Both the position numbers and the translations under genes were made by a program. From contig NZ_JAAOTJ010000038.1 of the NCBI RefSeq assembly GCF_011297335.1, positions 1-37,641 on the forward strand: 37,641 nt of DNA, given 5' to 3'. How positions within the stretch are numbered: position 1 is the first letter of the stretch; every line of letters starts with the position of its first letter. Under the pieces are notes generated by a model. It worked only from the letters and a program-made list of their open reading frames with translations. It was not told the origin of the DNA and ran no database searches. This DNA is from Catellatospora methionotrophica. GTDB lineage: Bacteria; Actinomycetota; Actinomycetes; Mycobacteriales; Micromonosporaceae. Positions 1 to 9,421 of this stretch are shown piece by piece.

Positions 1-126
1 CTGCGCACCACCGTCCCGCTGATGGCCGACGAATACCGCCGCAACCGCACCACCGGCGGCTTCATCATCATCGACGAGGCCACCAACCGCACCGTCGCCG
101 CAGGCATGATCATCGAAGCCGCCTGA
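1..126 (+). CDS. cysN: Sulfate adenylyltransferase subunit 1 (CysN-like), 3' end only
   Basis: The window opens inside this gene; the last 41 codons and a TGA stop are visible. The residues read as the final beta-barrel of an EF-Tu-like translation GTPase fold, with [18 protein letters not shown] followed by AAGMI, which matches the C-terminus typical of CysN, the GTPase subunit of ATP sulfurylase that activates sulfate to APS. The GTPase domain lies outside the window, so a CysNC fusion is unlikely (no kinase domain follows) but the upstream architecture cannot be judged. A strong hairpin follows 15 bases after the stop. The identification rests on this short tail alone. Confidence 0.75.
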   Translation: MRTTVPLMADEYRRNRTTGGFIIIDEATNRTVAAGMIIEAA

Positions 127-141
127 CGACCGCGCGAACCC

Positions 142-179
142 CGAAACCGCACCCTCCCCACCGGGAAGGTGCGGTTTCG
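142..179 (+). terminator. Hairpin downstream of cysN-like gene
   Basis: Perfect 12-bp stem: CGAAACCGCACC at 142-153 pairs with GGTGCGGTTTCG at 168-179 around a 14-base loop. It begins 15 bases after the stop codon. There is no clear U-tract, as is common for actinobacterial terminators. Confidence 0.75.
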
Positions 180-224
180 CCTATCCGCCGCCGATCCCCC
201 CGCTCTCACGCTCCGGTAAACGAT

Positions 225-291
225 GGAGATCGCTGTTTCGGGTCCTAACCTGCGGTCTCACCTGACAATGTGACCCGAAACAGCGATCTTG
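225..291. repeat. 67-bp palindromic element, family A copy 1
   Basis: Arms of 18 bp are perfectly complementary (227-244 with 272-289; core GATCGCTGTTTCGGGTC). The loop contains CTGCGGTCT. It lies between the convergent cysN-like gene and the GNAT gene. Three further copies, all 67 bp when aligned on the GATCGC core, are at 5628, 20734 and 29765. It could act as a bidirectional terminator, a REP-like mobile palindrome or both. Confidence 0.85.
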
Positions 292-327
292 GCGTGTGAA
301 GGGTCGGCGCGTTGACGTGCGCCGTCT

Positions 328-771
328 TCACAGGGCGAGGTTGAGGGAGGTGTATCCGTCGACGGGGGCGAAGCCGAGGGCGGTGTAGAGGGCGAGGGCG
401 GCGGTGTTGTCGGCTTCGGTCTGGAGGGCGACGCGGCGGGCGCCGTGGGTGCGGGCCGCCGACACCGTCTCGGCCAGCAGGGCCCGTGCGTGGCCGTGGC
501 CGCGGTGCTCGGGAGCGACGTACAAGTCGCGGATCATCCAGAAGGTGCCGAGCGTCAGCGACGCGGGCATCACCAGCACGGTTAGCAGGCCGCAGGGGCG
601 TCCGGCGGCGAAGGCCGCGCCGATCCGCATACCCGCCGTGTCCGACTGCTCCTGGAGCCACTGCCGGGTCGCGCCGTACGCCCGCTGCTGCCCGTAGTGG
701 GCGCGGTAGTCGTCGAACAGCTCGGCTACCGCGCCGAACGCGGCGTCGGACGGGCCCACCCAGGCGATCAT
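328..771 (-). CDS. GNAT-family N-acetyltransferase
   Basis: A 147-residue protein with the single-domain GNAT layout. Motif A, the acetyl-CoA pyrophosphate-binding loop, is seen as LYVAPEHRGHGHARALL, followed by the C-terminal beta-strand segment with NTAALALYTALGF, which is typical of the motif-B region. The substrate cannot be told from sequence. The ATG at 771 overlaps the TGA of the upstream SPFH gene (768-770) in an ATGA arrangement, so the two are probably translationally coupled and may act on a common target. It is the last gene of the galE-galK-SPFH-GNAT minus-strand run and ends facing palindrome copy 1. Confidence 0.9.
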   Translation of the reverse strand: MIAWVGPSDAAFGAVAELFDDYRAHYGQQRAYGATRQWLQEQSDTAGMRIGAAFAAGRPCGLLTVLVMPASLTLGTFWMIRDLYVAPEHRGHGHARALLAETVSAARTHGARRVALQTEADNTAALALYTALGFAPVDGYTSLNLAL

Positions 772-2147
772 TCGCGCGACGCCACCGCCGACCGGATCGC
801 GGTCACCGCGGCGGCCAGCTCGGCGACGATCCCGGACAGGCTGCCGCCGTCCGCGCCGGACAGGTTGACCGTACGCAATTCGTCGGGCTTGGGGAGCTTG
901 GCGACGATCTCCGGGAGCCGCGCGATCAGCTCGGCCTGCACCGCCTCGGGCGAGCGCCCGTTGGCGATGTCCTGGCTGACCCGGTCGCGCTCCAGCTCCA
1001 GCAGCGCGGCGGCGTGCAGCTGCTCGGCACGGTCGCGGGCGACGGCCAGCTCGTGGTCGAGGGTGAGGCGCTGCAGCGTCTGCTCCAGTTCCAGGCGTAG
1101 GCGGCGCATCTCGGTCTCCTGCGCGTGCCGCTGCTGCTCCAGCTCCAGCTCGTGCCGGGTGGTCTCGCTGGCCTGGCTGGCCAACGCGCGGGCGTCGGCC
1201 TGCTCGCGCTCGCCCCGGCGCAGCCGCTCGGCGGCGTCCCGGTCGAACGCGGCGGCGGCGTTGCGGGCCTTCAGGTCGACGAGTTCACGGTCGTTCTCCA
1301 GGCGCTGCAACTGGTCCAGGCGCTGGGAGGCCAGCTCGCGGCCGGTGATGATCTCCTGTGCGCCGAGTTCGGCGAGCCGGGCGAGCTGGCCCTGCTCGGA
1401 GCGGAACGGCTTCTGCAGGTTCTCCCAGAGCCGCGCCGAGGTGACCACGGCCTCCTTGATCTGCACGGTGACGATGCGCAGGCCGAGGCCGGTGTCGCTG
1501 TCGCCCGCCCCCTCGGCGACGCCGCGCAGCCGGGCGGTCAGCTCCTCGATGATGGGCTGCTTGTCGCTGAGCACCTCGTGCACGCTCATAGTGGCGACCT
1601 TGTCCTTGATCGCCGCTTCGGCCTGCTCCTTGAGCTGCAGGTTGACCAGCCGCATCGGGTCGGACGCGTCGCCGAAGTCGAGCTTGCGGTAGGCGGTGGC
1701 GATGTCCTGCACGATCCACTGAACGTACGCCTGGACGAGCACACCCTGCAGTTCGCGGCAGATGCAGAACGCGTTGAGCAGGATGGTCTGCATGGTGCCG
1801 GGCACCACGAGGTAGGAGTCGGTCGCCGACCGGTAGCGGAAAGACGTGCCGAGTCCCAGGTGCAGCGGCTTGTCGCGGCCGCGCCGGGTGTGCACCACGA
1901 ACGCGTTCGGCGGGACCAGCACGGTCTTCCACGGGCCGAAACCGGTGACGCGTACGTCCACGGCGGTGGGCGGGGTGGTCGCCGCCTCGGCGGCGCTGCG
2001 CCGGGCCCGGTTGCTGGTGTCGCCGCCGCCACCGGCGGGTGCCGGGGCCTGGACCATGGGGGCCTTCTTGACCCGCAGGTCCTGCTCCAGTTGTGCCGAC
2101 TGGGCCACGACCTGGTCGAGGTAGGTGTTGCGCTCCGCGGAAGCCAT
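768..2147 (-). CDS. SPFH/band-7 domain protein with long coiled coil
   Basis: A 459-residue protein. Residues about 1-60 are a Gly/Pro/Ala-rich head. Residues about 60-270 look like an SPFH (band 7, flotillin-like) domain, with LVVPGTMQTILLNAF and VQIKEAVVTSARLWENL. Residues about 270-400 are Glu/Arg/Gln-rich heptads predicted to form a coiled coil. No transmembrane segment or signal peptide is seen, so it would act in the cytosol or peripherally at the membrane as an oligomeric scaffold. The ATG at 2147 is preferred because AGGA lies 8 nt upstream; the frame stays open to 3401 antisense to galK but lacks coding character there. An ATG at 2156 is the alternative. Its stop overlaps the GNAT start. 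Confidence 0.8.
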   Translation of the reverse strand: MASAERNTYLDQVVAQSAQLEQDLRVKKAPMVQAPAPAGGGGDTSNRARRSAAEAATTPPTAVDVRVTGFGPWKTVLVPPNAFVVHTRRGRDKPLHLGLGTSFRYRSATDSYLVVPGTMQTILLNAFCICRELQGVLVQAYVQWIVQDIATAYRKLDFGDASDPMRLVNLQLKEQAEAAIKDKVATMSVHEVLSDKQPIIEELTARLRGVAEGAGDSDTGLGLRIVTVQIKEAVVTSARLWENLQKPFRSEQGQLARLAELGAQEIITGRELASQRLDQLQRLENDRELVDLKARNAAAAFDRDAAERLRRGEREQADARALASQASETTRHELELEQQRHAQETEMRRLRLELEQTLQRLTLDHELAVARDRAEQLHAAALLELERDRVSQDIANGRSPEAVQAELIARLPEIVAKLPKPDELRTVNLSGADGGSLSGIVAELAAAVTAIRSAVASRE

Positions 2148-2273
2148 GCGCGGCATCCTGCCCCATGCCCGCAAGACGGTCCACTGTGGTGTCGGGAAGG
2201 AAACCGTTGCCACGGTGGAGGTTGTCGAGCCGCTGCGGCGCTCGCCGCTCGGGCCGGGGAGTGGTGCTCGCGA

Positions 2274-2325
2274 AACGGCGTGCTCGTTTCGGGACTCTCC
2301 TGCGTCCCGAACCGAGCACGCCGTT
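2274..2325. terminator. 52-bp hairpin between galK and the SPFH gene
   Basis: Two 22-base arms (2274-2295 and 2304-2325) pair with a single mismatch around an 8-base loop TCTCCTGC. It lies 13 bp after the galK stop (minus strand) and could terminate the galE-galK transcript. The sequence is unrelated to the repeat families elsewhere in the window apart from a shared GTTTCGGG word. Confidence 0.65.
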
Positions 2326-2338
2326 CCCGTGATACCTG

Positions 2339-3421
2339 TCAGGAGAGGCGGTGCGCTCCGGGGGAGGGCAGGGCCAGGAAGGTGGTCGGCGGGTTGAAGC
2401 CGCGGGCCGCGAACGCGGCCGTGACGGCTTCGGCCACGGTGGCGGCCTTCTCGGCCTCGACCAGGGCCAGCACGCAGCCGCCGAAGCCGCCGCCGGTCAT
2501 CCGGGCGCCGTACGCGCCGGCGGACAGGGCCGTCTCGACGGCTTCGTCCACTTCGGGCACCGTGATCTCGAAGTCGTCGCGCATCGAGGCGTGCGAGGCC
2601 GTCATCAGCGGGCCGATCTCGCGCAACCGGCCCTCGCGGAGCAGGGCGATCGTGTCGAGCACACGGGCGTTCTCGGTGACCACGTGGCGGGCGCGGCGGA
2701 ACAGCAGCTCGTCGTCCAGCCGGGACAGGTCGTCCAGGGTCGCGTCGCGCAGCGCGGGCACGCCGAGCAGGGCGGCGGCGCGTTCGCAGGCGGCGCGGCG
2801 GGCGGCGTACTCGCCGTCGACGAGCTGGTGCGGGGCGCGGCTGTCGATGACCAGGATGGCCAGGCCCTGACCGGCCAGGTCGAGCGGGACGTGCTCGGTG
2901 GCCATGCTGCGGCAGTCGAGGAACAGCGCGTGGCCCTCGCGGCACAGCGTCGAGGCGGACTGGTCCATCACCCCGCAGGGCATGCCGACGTACGCGTTCT
3001 CGGCCCGCTGGGCCAGTAGCGGCCGCCGCTCCAGCGGGATGTCGAGCCCGCCGAGATCGGCCAGCGCGGCCAGCACCGCGCATTCGAGCGCCGCCGACGA
3101 GGACAGGCCCGCGCCGCCGGGCACGTCGGAGTCGATGGACAGCCGCGCGCCGGGCACCTCGTGGCCCGCGTCGCGCAGCACCCAGACGACGGCGGCGACG
3201 TACGCGGCCCAGCCGGTGACCGGCTCGGACAGGTCGAAGGTGACGGTCTCGCCCGTCAGCGTCGAGCTGACTGTCCACTCGGGACGGTCGAGCCGGGACG
3301 CGGTGACGACGGTGCGCTGCGGCAACGCGAACGGCAGCACGAAGCCGTCGCAGTAGTCGGTGTGCTCGCCGATCAGGTTGATCCGGCCCGGCGCGGCCCA
3401 TACGCCGTGGTCGATGGTCAC
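2339..3421 (-). CDS. galK: Galactokinase
   Basis: A 360-residue GHMP kinase that phosphorylates galactose to galactose-1-phosphate (Leloir pathway, cytosol). The galactokinase signature GRINLIGEHTDYCDGF is at about residues 13-28; the GHMP ATP-binding loop is GGAGLSSSAALE; the C-terminal GHMP motif is GGGFGGCVLAL. Length is slightly below the roughly 380 residues of many bacterial GalKs but all motifs are present. The start is GTG at 3421, overlapping the galE stop as GTGA, so translation is probably coupled to galE. No galT is found next to it. Confidence 0.95.
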   Translation of the reverse strand: MTIDHGVWAAPGRINLIGEHTDYCDGFVLPFALPQRTVVTASRLDRPEWTVSSTLTGETVTFDLSEPVTGWAAYVAAVVWVLRDAGHEVPGARLSIDSDVPGGAGLSSSAALECAVLAALADLGGLDIPLERRPLLAQRAENAYVGMPCGVMDQSASTLCREGHALFLDCRSMATEHVPLDLAGQGLAILVIDSRAPHQLVDGEYAARRAACERAAALLGVPALRDATLDDLSRLDDELLFRRARHVVTENARVLDTIALLREGRLREIGPLMTASHASMRDDFEITVPEVDEAVETALSAGAYGARMTGGGFGGCVLALVEAEKAATVAEAVTAAFAARGFNPPTTFLALPSPGAHRLS

Positions 3422-4392
3422 AGCCCGCTCCGGAAGAAGGTCCAGGCGTCGGTGACGATGTCGCGCAGGTCGGTCTTGACCGGCGCCCAGCCGAGTTCGG
3501 CCCGTGCCTTGTCCGACGAGGCGACCAGTTCGGCCGGGTCGCCGGGGCGGCGCGGGGCCATCTCGACCGGCAGCGGGTGGCCGGTGACCTCGCGGACCGC
3601 GTCGACGACCTCTTTGTTGGAGAAGCCGGTGCCGTTGCCGAGGTTGTAGATCCGGTGCTCGCCGGGGCGCGCCGCGTCCAGCGCCAGCAGGTGGGCCTGG
3701 GCCAGGTCGCCGACGTGGATGTAGTCGCGGACGCAGGTGCCGTCGCGGGTCGGGTAGTCGTCGCCGAAGATGGCGAGCTTCTCCCGCTGCCCGGCCGCGA
3801 CCTGCAGCGCGATCGGGATCAGGTGGGTCTCCGGGTCGTGCCGCTCGCCGATCGCCGTGCCGTCGGGCAGCACCAGCGCACCGGCCACGTTGAAGTAGCG
3901 CAGGCTGACCGCGGCCAGGTCGTGGGCGTGCGCCTCGGAGGCGATGGCCATGTCGACGGCGAGCTTGGTCGCGCCGTACGTGTTGACCGGCTTGGTGGTC
4001 GCGGTCTCGGTCAGTGGCAGCTCGGACGGGTCGCCGTAGGTGGCCGCGGTCGAGGAGAACACCAGGCGCCTGACCCCGGCGGCGCGCATCGCGTCGAGCA
4101 GCGCCAGCGAGCCGACCGTGTTGTTGTCCCAGTGCAGCTCGGGCTGCGCCATCGACTCGCCGGCGGCGATCAGCCCGGCGAAGTGCAGCACCGCGTCGAA
4201 CCCGGCGTCGGGGGTGAGCACGGTGGCGGTGTCGTGGATGCGCGCCTGCACGAGGCGGGCCTCGGCGGGCACCTGGGAGGCGTCGTTGCGGGACAGGTCG
4301 TCGAGCACGACGACCTCGTGTCCGGCGTCGACGAGCAGCCGCGCCACGGCGCTGCCGACGTATCCGGCGCCCCCGGTGACCAGTACCTTCAT
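3418..4392 (-). CDS. galE: UDP-glucose 4-epimerase
   Basis: A 324-residue short-chain dehydrogenase/reductase family protein that interconverts UDP-galactose and UDP-glucose. The NAD-binding loop VTGGAGYVGS is at residues 5-14. The catalytic region has Ser/Thr in FSSTAATYG (112-120) and the YxxxK pair at Y139 and K143 in TYGATKLAVD. It is first in the minus-strand run and overlaps galK by 4 bases. The region upstream (4393-4620) is locally A/T-rich, as expected for its promoter. Confidence 0.95.
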   Translation of the reverse strand: MKVLVTGGAGYVGSAVARLLVDAGHEVVVLDDLSRNDASQVPAEARLVQARIHDTATVLTPDAGFDAVLHFAGLIAAGESMAQPELHWDNNTVGSLALLDAMRAAGVRRLVFSSTAATYGDPSELPLTETATTKPVNTYGATKLAVDMAIASEAHAHDLAAVSLRYFNVAGALVLPDGTAIGERHDPETHLIPIALQVAAGQREKLAIFGDDYPTRDGTCVRDYIHVGDLAQAHLLALDAARPGEHRIYNLGNGTGFSNKEVVDAVREVTGHPLPVEMAPRRPGDPAELVASSDKARAELGWAPVKTDLRDIVTDAWTFFRSGL

Positions 4393-4442
4393 GTAAGACG
4401 CTCCTCGAACTGCTCGTGCGGGCCAGCGTAGCCCGCGCCGTG

Positions 4443-4500
4443 GCGGTCGTGTCGTATCGCTATCTCATCATATTCAAACATAAAGCAACAGGCTTCAACG
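4443..4500 (-). promoter_or_regulatory. A/T-rich candidate promoter region of galE
   Basis: Between the divergent galE and CorC-like genes there is an unusually A/T-rich patch. On the minus strand it reads TTGAAG, then TTGCTTTATG, then AATATGATG. Several -35-like (TTGAAG, TTGCTT) and -10-like (TATGAT) words occur, but none is spaced at 16-18 nt, so no exact promoter is assigned. No gene is supported in 4393-4609. Confidence 0.35.
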
Positions 4501-4609
4501 TCGGCGGGTGGGTTGTCGGCTTGCCGTCGGGCACCCGCGAAATCCCGGAAATCGCGGTCGCAGGGCTGGCCGTGGCGCTCGTCATGCGGGGCCGGTAATC
4601 CGGGAACGC

Positions 4610-4615
4610 TAATAT
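4610..4615 (+). promoter_or_regulatory. -10 hexamer for a probable leaderless start
   Basis: TAATAT ends 6 nt before the ATG at 4622. This spacing puts the transcription start at or next to the A of the start codon, the arrangement of leaderless actinobacterial mRNAs. No Shine-Dalgarno and no good -35 are seen. Confidence 0.55.
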
Positions 4616-4621
4616 GCGCCC

Positions 4622-5608
4622 ATGTCCGTGCCTCGGCAGAACACCCCCCGCCAGCGGGATACCCATGGTCGTGAGCCGCGCCGCCGGGAGCCCCGGTTAC
4701 GTCCGCCCGGGCGGGTGGCCCGTGCCGTGGCACCGGCCATCGTACGGGCCGCCGACGCGCTGACGCGCTGGACGAGCCGCGTGCTGGGGGTCGAGGCGAC
4801 CGCCGGGCGTGAGCAGATCACCGAGGCCCAGCTGCGCGAGCTGATCGCCGTGAACACCGCTCTCGACCCGGAGGAGCGCCACATCATCAGCAAGGCGCTG
4901 TCGCGCTCGGCGGCCACGCTGCGCGAGGTGATGGTGCCGCGCACCGAGGTGTGGTTCCTCACGACGGCCATGACGGTCGCGGAGGCCATCGCGGAAGCCC
5001 GCGAGGCCGGGCACACCCGCCTGCCGATCGCCGACGGCAGCCACGACGACGTCGTGGGCTTCGTGCACCTGCGTGACCTGCTCTGGGACGAGCGGCCCGA
5101 GCGCTCGGTGCGTGAGCTGTCCCGCGAGGTCAAGCGGCTGCCCGCGAGTAAGCCGGTGCTCGCCGCGCTGTCGGAGATGCGCCGCGAGCGGCACACCATC
5201 GCCGTCGTCGTGGACGAGTACGGCGGCACCGCGGGCATCGTGACCCTCGAAGACCTGATCGAGGAACTGGTCGGGGAGATCCACGACGAGTACGACGAGA
5301 CCCCCTCGGCCCAGGCCCCGGGCGGTCCCGCGCCGGACGAGGTCGACGGCATGATCAACCTCGCCGACTTCGCCGAGCGCACCGGGATCACGCTGCCCGC
5401 CGGGCCGTACGAGACGGTGGGCGGCTTCCTGATGAGCGCCCTGGGACGGCTGCCCGCCGTCGGGGACAGCGCCACGCTGGAGGCCTATCGGCTGACCGTG
5501 CTCGCCCTGGACGGCCGCCGGGTCGCCCGGGTCCGGCTGATCCCGGTCGACCTGACCCCCGCCGACCCGCTTCCGGTGGACCCCACCCCGCTGCCCGACC
5601 TCGCCTGA
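4622..5608 (+). CDS. CorC/HlyC-type CBS-pair protein lacking the DUF21 membrane domain
   Basis: A 328-residue protein. An Arg/Pro-rich N-terminus (1-40) is followed by a short linker (GREQITEAQLRELI), a first CBS motif (VMVPRTEVWFLTTAMT), a second CBS motif (VVVDEYGGTAGIVTLEDLIE) and the C-terminal CorC_HlyC (transporter-associated) domain. Family members with these domains usually carry an N-terminal CNNM/DUF21 four-helix membrane domain; here an in-frame TAA at 4610-4612 just upstream rules that out, so this resembles the shorter soluble CorC of enterobacteria. Proposed family roles are Mg/Co homeostasis or membrane repair; the actual role here is unknown. The start has no Shine-Dalgarno and looks leaderless. 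Confidence 0.88.
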   Translation: MSVPRQNTPRQRDTHGREPRRREPRLRPPGRVARAVAPAIVRAADALTRWTSRVLGVEATAGREQITEAQLRELIAVNTALDPEERHIISKALSRSAATLREVMVPRTEVWFLTTAMTVAEAIAEAREAGHTRLPIADGSHDDVVGFVHLRDLLWDERPERSVRELSREVKRLPASKPVLAALSEMRRERHTIAVVVDEYGGTAGIVTLEDLIEELVGEIHDEYDETPSAQAPGGPAPDEVDGMINLADFAERTGITLPAGPYETVGGFLMSALGRLPAVGDSATLEAYRLTVLALDGRRVARVRLIPVDLTPADPLPVDPTPLPDLA

Positions 5609-5627
5609 CCCGCGCGGGGCGGCGGCT

Positions 5628-5694
5628 GATGATCGCCGTTTGCGGTGAAAAAGTGAGGTCTCACCACACATTCCGACCTAAAGCAGCGATCACC
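5628..5694. repeat. 67-bp palindromic element, family A copy 2 (degenerate)
   Basis: It aligns over 67 bp with the other copies: GATGATCGCCGTTTGCGGT at the left, GACCTAAAGCAGCGATC at the right, GAGGTCTCACC in the loop. The arms have several mismatches, so this copy is decayed. It lies between the convergent CorC-like and sigma-factor genes. A 20-base motif shared with the surroundings of copy 3 follows at 5711-5730. Confidence 0.7.
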
Positions 5695-5710
5695 ACTGGC
5701 AGGCGCGTTG

Positions 5711-5730
5711 GGAAGGTGCCCTTCCTTCGG
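5711..5730. repeat. 20-bp motif shared with 20868-20887
   Basis: GGAAGGTGCCCTTCCTTCGG occurs here, 16 bases after palindrome copy 2, and identically at 20868-20887, 67 bases after palindrome copy 3. In the second place it forms one arm of a hairpin. The partner arm is missing here. Confidence 0.75.
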
Positions 5731-5751
5731 TGCGGTGGGGTGGTGGGGTGG

Positions 5752-8306
<2,555 letters not shown>

Positions 8307-8334
8307 CAACGGCGAGTTCAACCTGGAGGCGTGG

Positions 8335-8856
8335 GTGGAGCGCACCATCGGTATCGCGATCGGCATCCCGCAACCGTGGGGTGCCGAACTCGACGCGGCC
8401 CGCGCCTCCACCGGCGACCCGCTCGCGGCGCTGATCCCCTCACACGTCACCCTGCTCGGCCCGACCATGCTGCCGGTCTCCGCCGCACTGGACCGCGACA
8501 TCGACGAGCTGCTGGCGGGCGTCGCGCAGCGGTGCGCGCCGTTCTCCATCCAGCTGCGCGGCACCGGCACCTTCCGGCCCGTCAGCCAGGTCGTCTTCGT
8601 GGCGCTGGCGACCGGCATCGGGGAGTGCGAGCAGCTCGCCGGTGCGATCCGGACCGGCCCGCTGGCCCGCGACCTGGCCCACCCGTACCACCCGCACGTC
8701 ACCATCGGCCACGATGTGCCGGAGCCGGCCCTCGACGACGTCTTCGACCGGATGGCCGACTACTCGGCCCGCTTCGACGTCGACCACTTCACCCGCTACG
8801 AGCACAACGGCAGCGGCAGCTGGCAGCCCATCCGCGCCTACCCCCTGCGGGGCTGA
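8335..8856 (+). CDS. 2'-5' RNA ligase / 2H phosphoesterase family protein
   Basis: A 173-residue protein with the two HxT motifs that define the 2H superfamily: HVTLLGP at residues 37-43 and HVTIGHD at 121-127. These form the two-histidine active site that hydrolyses or forms 2',3'-cyclic or 2'-5' phosphodiester bonds in RNA or nucleotides; the real substrate of bacterial members is mostly unsettled. The GTG at 8335 is chosen because GGAGG (8325-8329) lies 5 nt upstream and the start falls after the trpS stop; the reading frame itself extends back into trpS. Probably co-transcribed with trpS. Confidence 0.88.
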   Translation: MERTIGIAIGIPQPWGAELDAARASTGDPLAALIPSHVTLLGPTMLPVSAALDRDIDELLAGVAQRCAPFSIQLRGTGTFRPVSQVVFVALATGIGECEQLAGAIRTGPLARDLAHPYHPHVTIGHDVPEPALDDVFDRMADYSARFDVDHFTRYEHNGSGSWQPIRAYPLRG

Positions 8857-8926
8857 CGCTCCGGCCTGCCCGGCGCGCTCCACCCGGCACCCCGGCGCCT
8901 TCCGCGCGCCAAGACCTGCAGTTTCG

Positions 8927-8968
8927 GGGAAACCGCACGAATCGAGCCACTCGATCGTGCGGTTTCCC
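8927..8968. terminator. Bidirectional terminator hairpin
   Basis: GGGAAACCGCACGA plus TCGAG at 8927-8946 pairs with 8950-8968, with a single bulged A and a 3-base loop. It lies between two convergent genes (stops at 8856 and 8992) and could serve both. Confidence 0.8.
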
Positions 8969-8991
8969 GGAAGGTTCAGGAGCGTCCGGCG

Positions 8992-9414
8992 TCAGGAGCC
9001 GGTGAGGCGGGCGGAGATGCGGGCGAAGCCCGCCTTCAGGTCGGCGGCGCTGGGGGCCTCGACGACGTGGTCGTCGTGGTCATGGTCGTGGTCATGATCG
9101 TCATCGTCGTCCGCGTCGTCGTCGAGTACGTCGTCGATCTCGTCGGCCTCCTGCGCGGCCAGGTCCTGCGCGTTGGCGATCTCCGCGCGGATCTGTTCGA
9201 GCGAGGTCGCCGGCAGGAGTGGTTCGACCACCGCCATCAGGTCCTCGTCGGCCACGACATGCTGCGCGAGCGCGAGCGCGTGCGGGCGCTCGTACGGCCC
9301 GCAGACGACCGGCTCCCACTCCTCGTCGTCGTCGAGCGGTCCGAAAGTGATGATCCAGGGAAGGTCGAGCTGCGGCGATCCGGCCGGCAGCTCCAAAGTC
9401 ACGAGTGCACCCAC
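8992..9414 (-). CDS. Hypothetical acidic protein with Asp/His-rich tract
   Basis: A 140-residue protein of unrecognised family. Residues 1-100 look folded (LPWIITFGPLDDDEEWEPVV, then helical segments). Residues about 94-117 are a run of Asp and alternating Asp-His (DDDDDHDHDHDHDDH), followed by an Ala/Leu-rich helix AADLKAGFARISARL. No signal peptide or membrane segment is seen. The Asp-His tract could bind divalent metal ions, but this is inference from composition. It starts 7 bp after the stop of the BrkB/YihY gene and is probably in its operon. The tract is a simple-sequence run of GAC/CAC codons and may vary in length. Confidence 0.75.
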   Translation of the reverse strand: MGALVTLELPAGSPQLDLPWIITFGPLDDDEEWEPVVCGPYERPHALALAQHVVADEDLMAVVEPLLPATSLEQIRAEIANAQDLAAQEADEIDDVLDDDADDDDDHDHDHDHDDHVVEAPSAADLKAGFARISARLTGS

Positions 9415-9421
9415 GCGACCA

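Noticed and set aside
1125-2870. 581-codon open frame on the plus strand
   Set aside because: Runs antisense to the SPFH and galK genes; no domain features.
2148-3401. N-terminal extension of the SPFH gene to 3401
   Set aside because: The extension is antisense-frame shadow of galK and crosses a 52-bp hairpin; a good ribosome-binding site exists at 2147.
4416-4598. 60-codon ORF in the galE/CorC intergenic region
   Set aside because: No ribosome-binding site, no coding-type base bias and it crosses the A/T-rich promoter patch.
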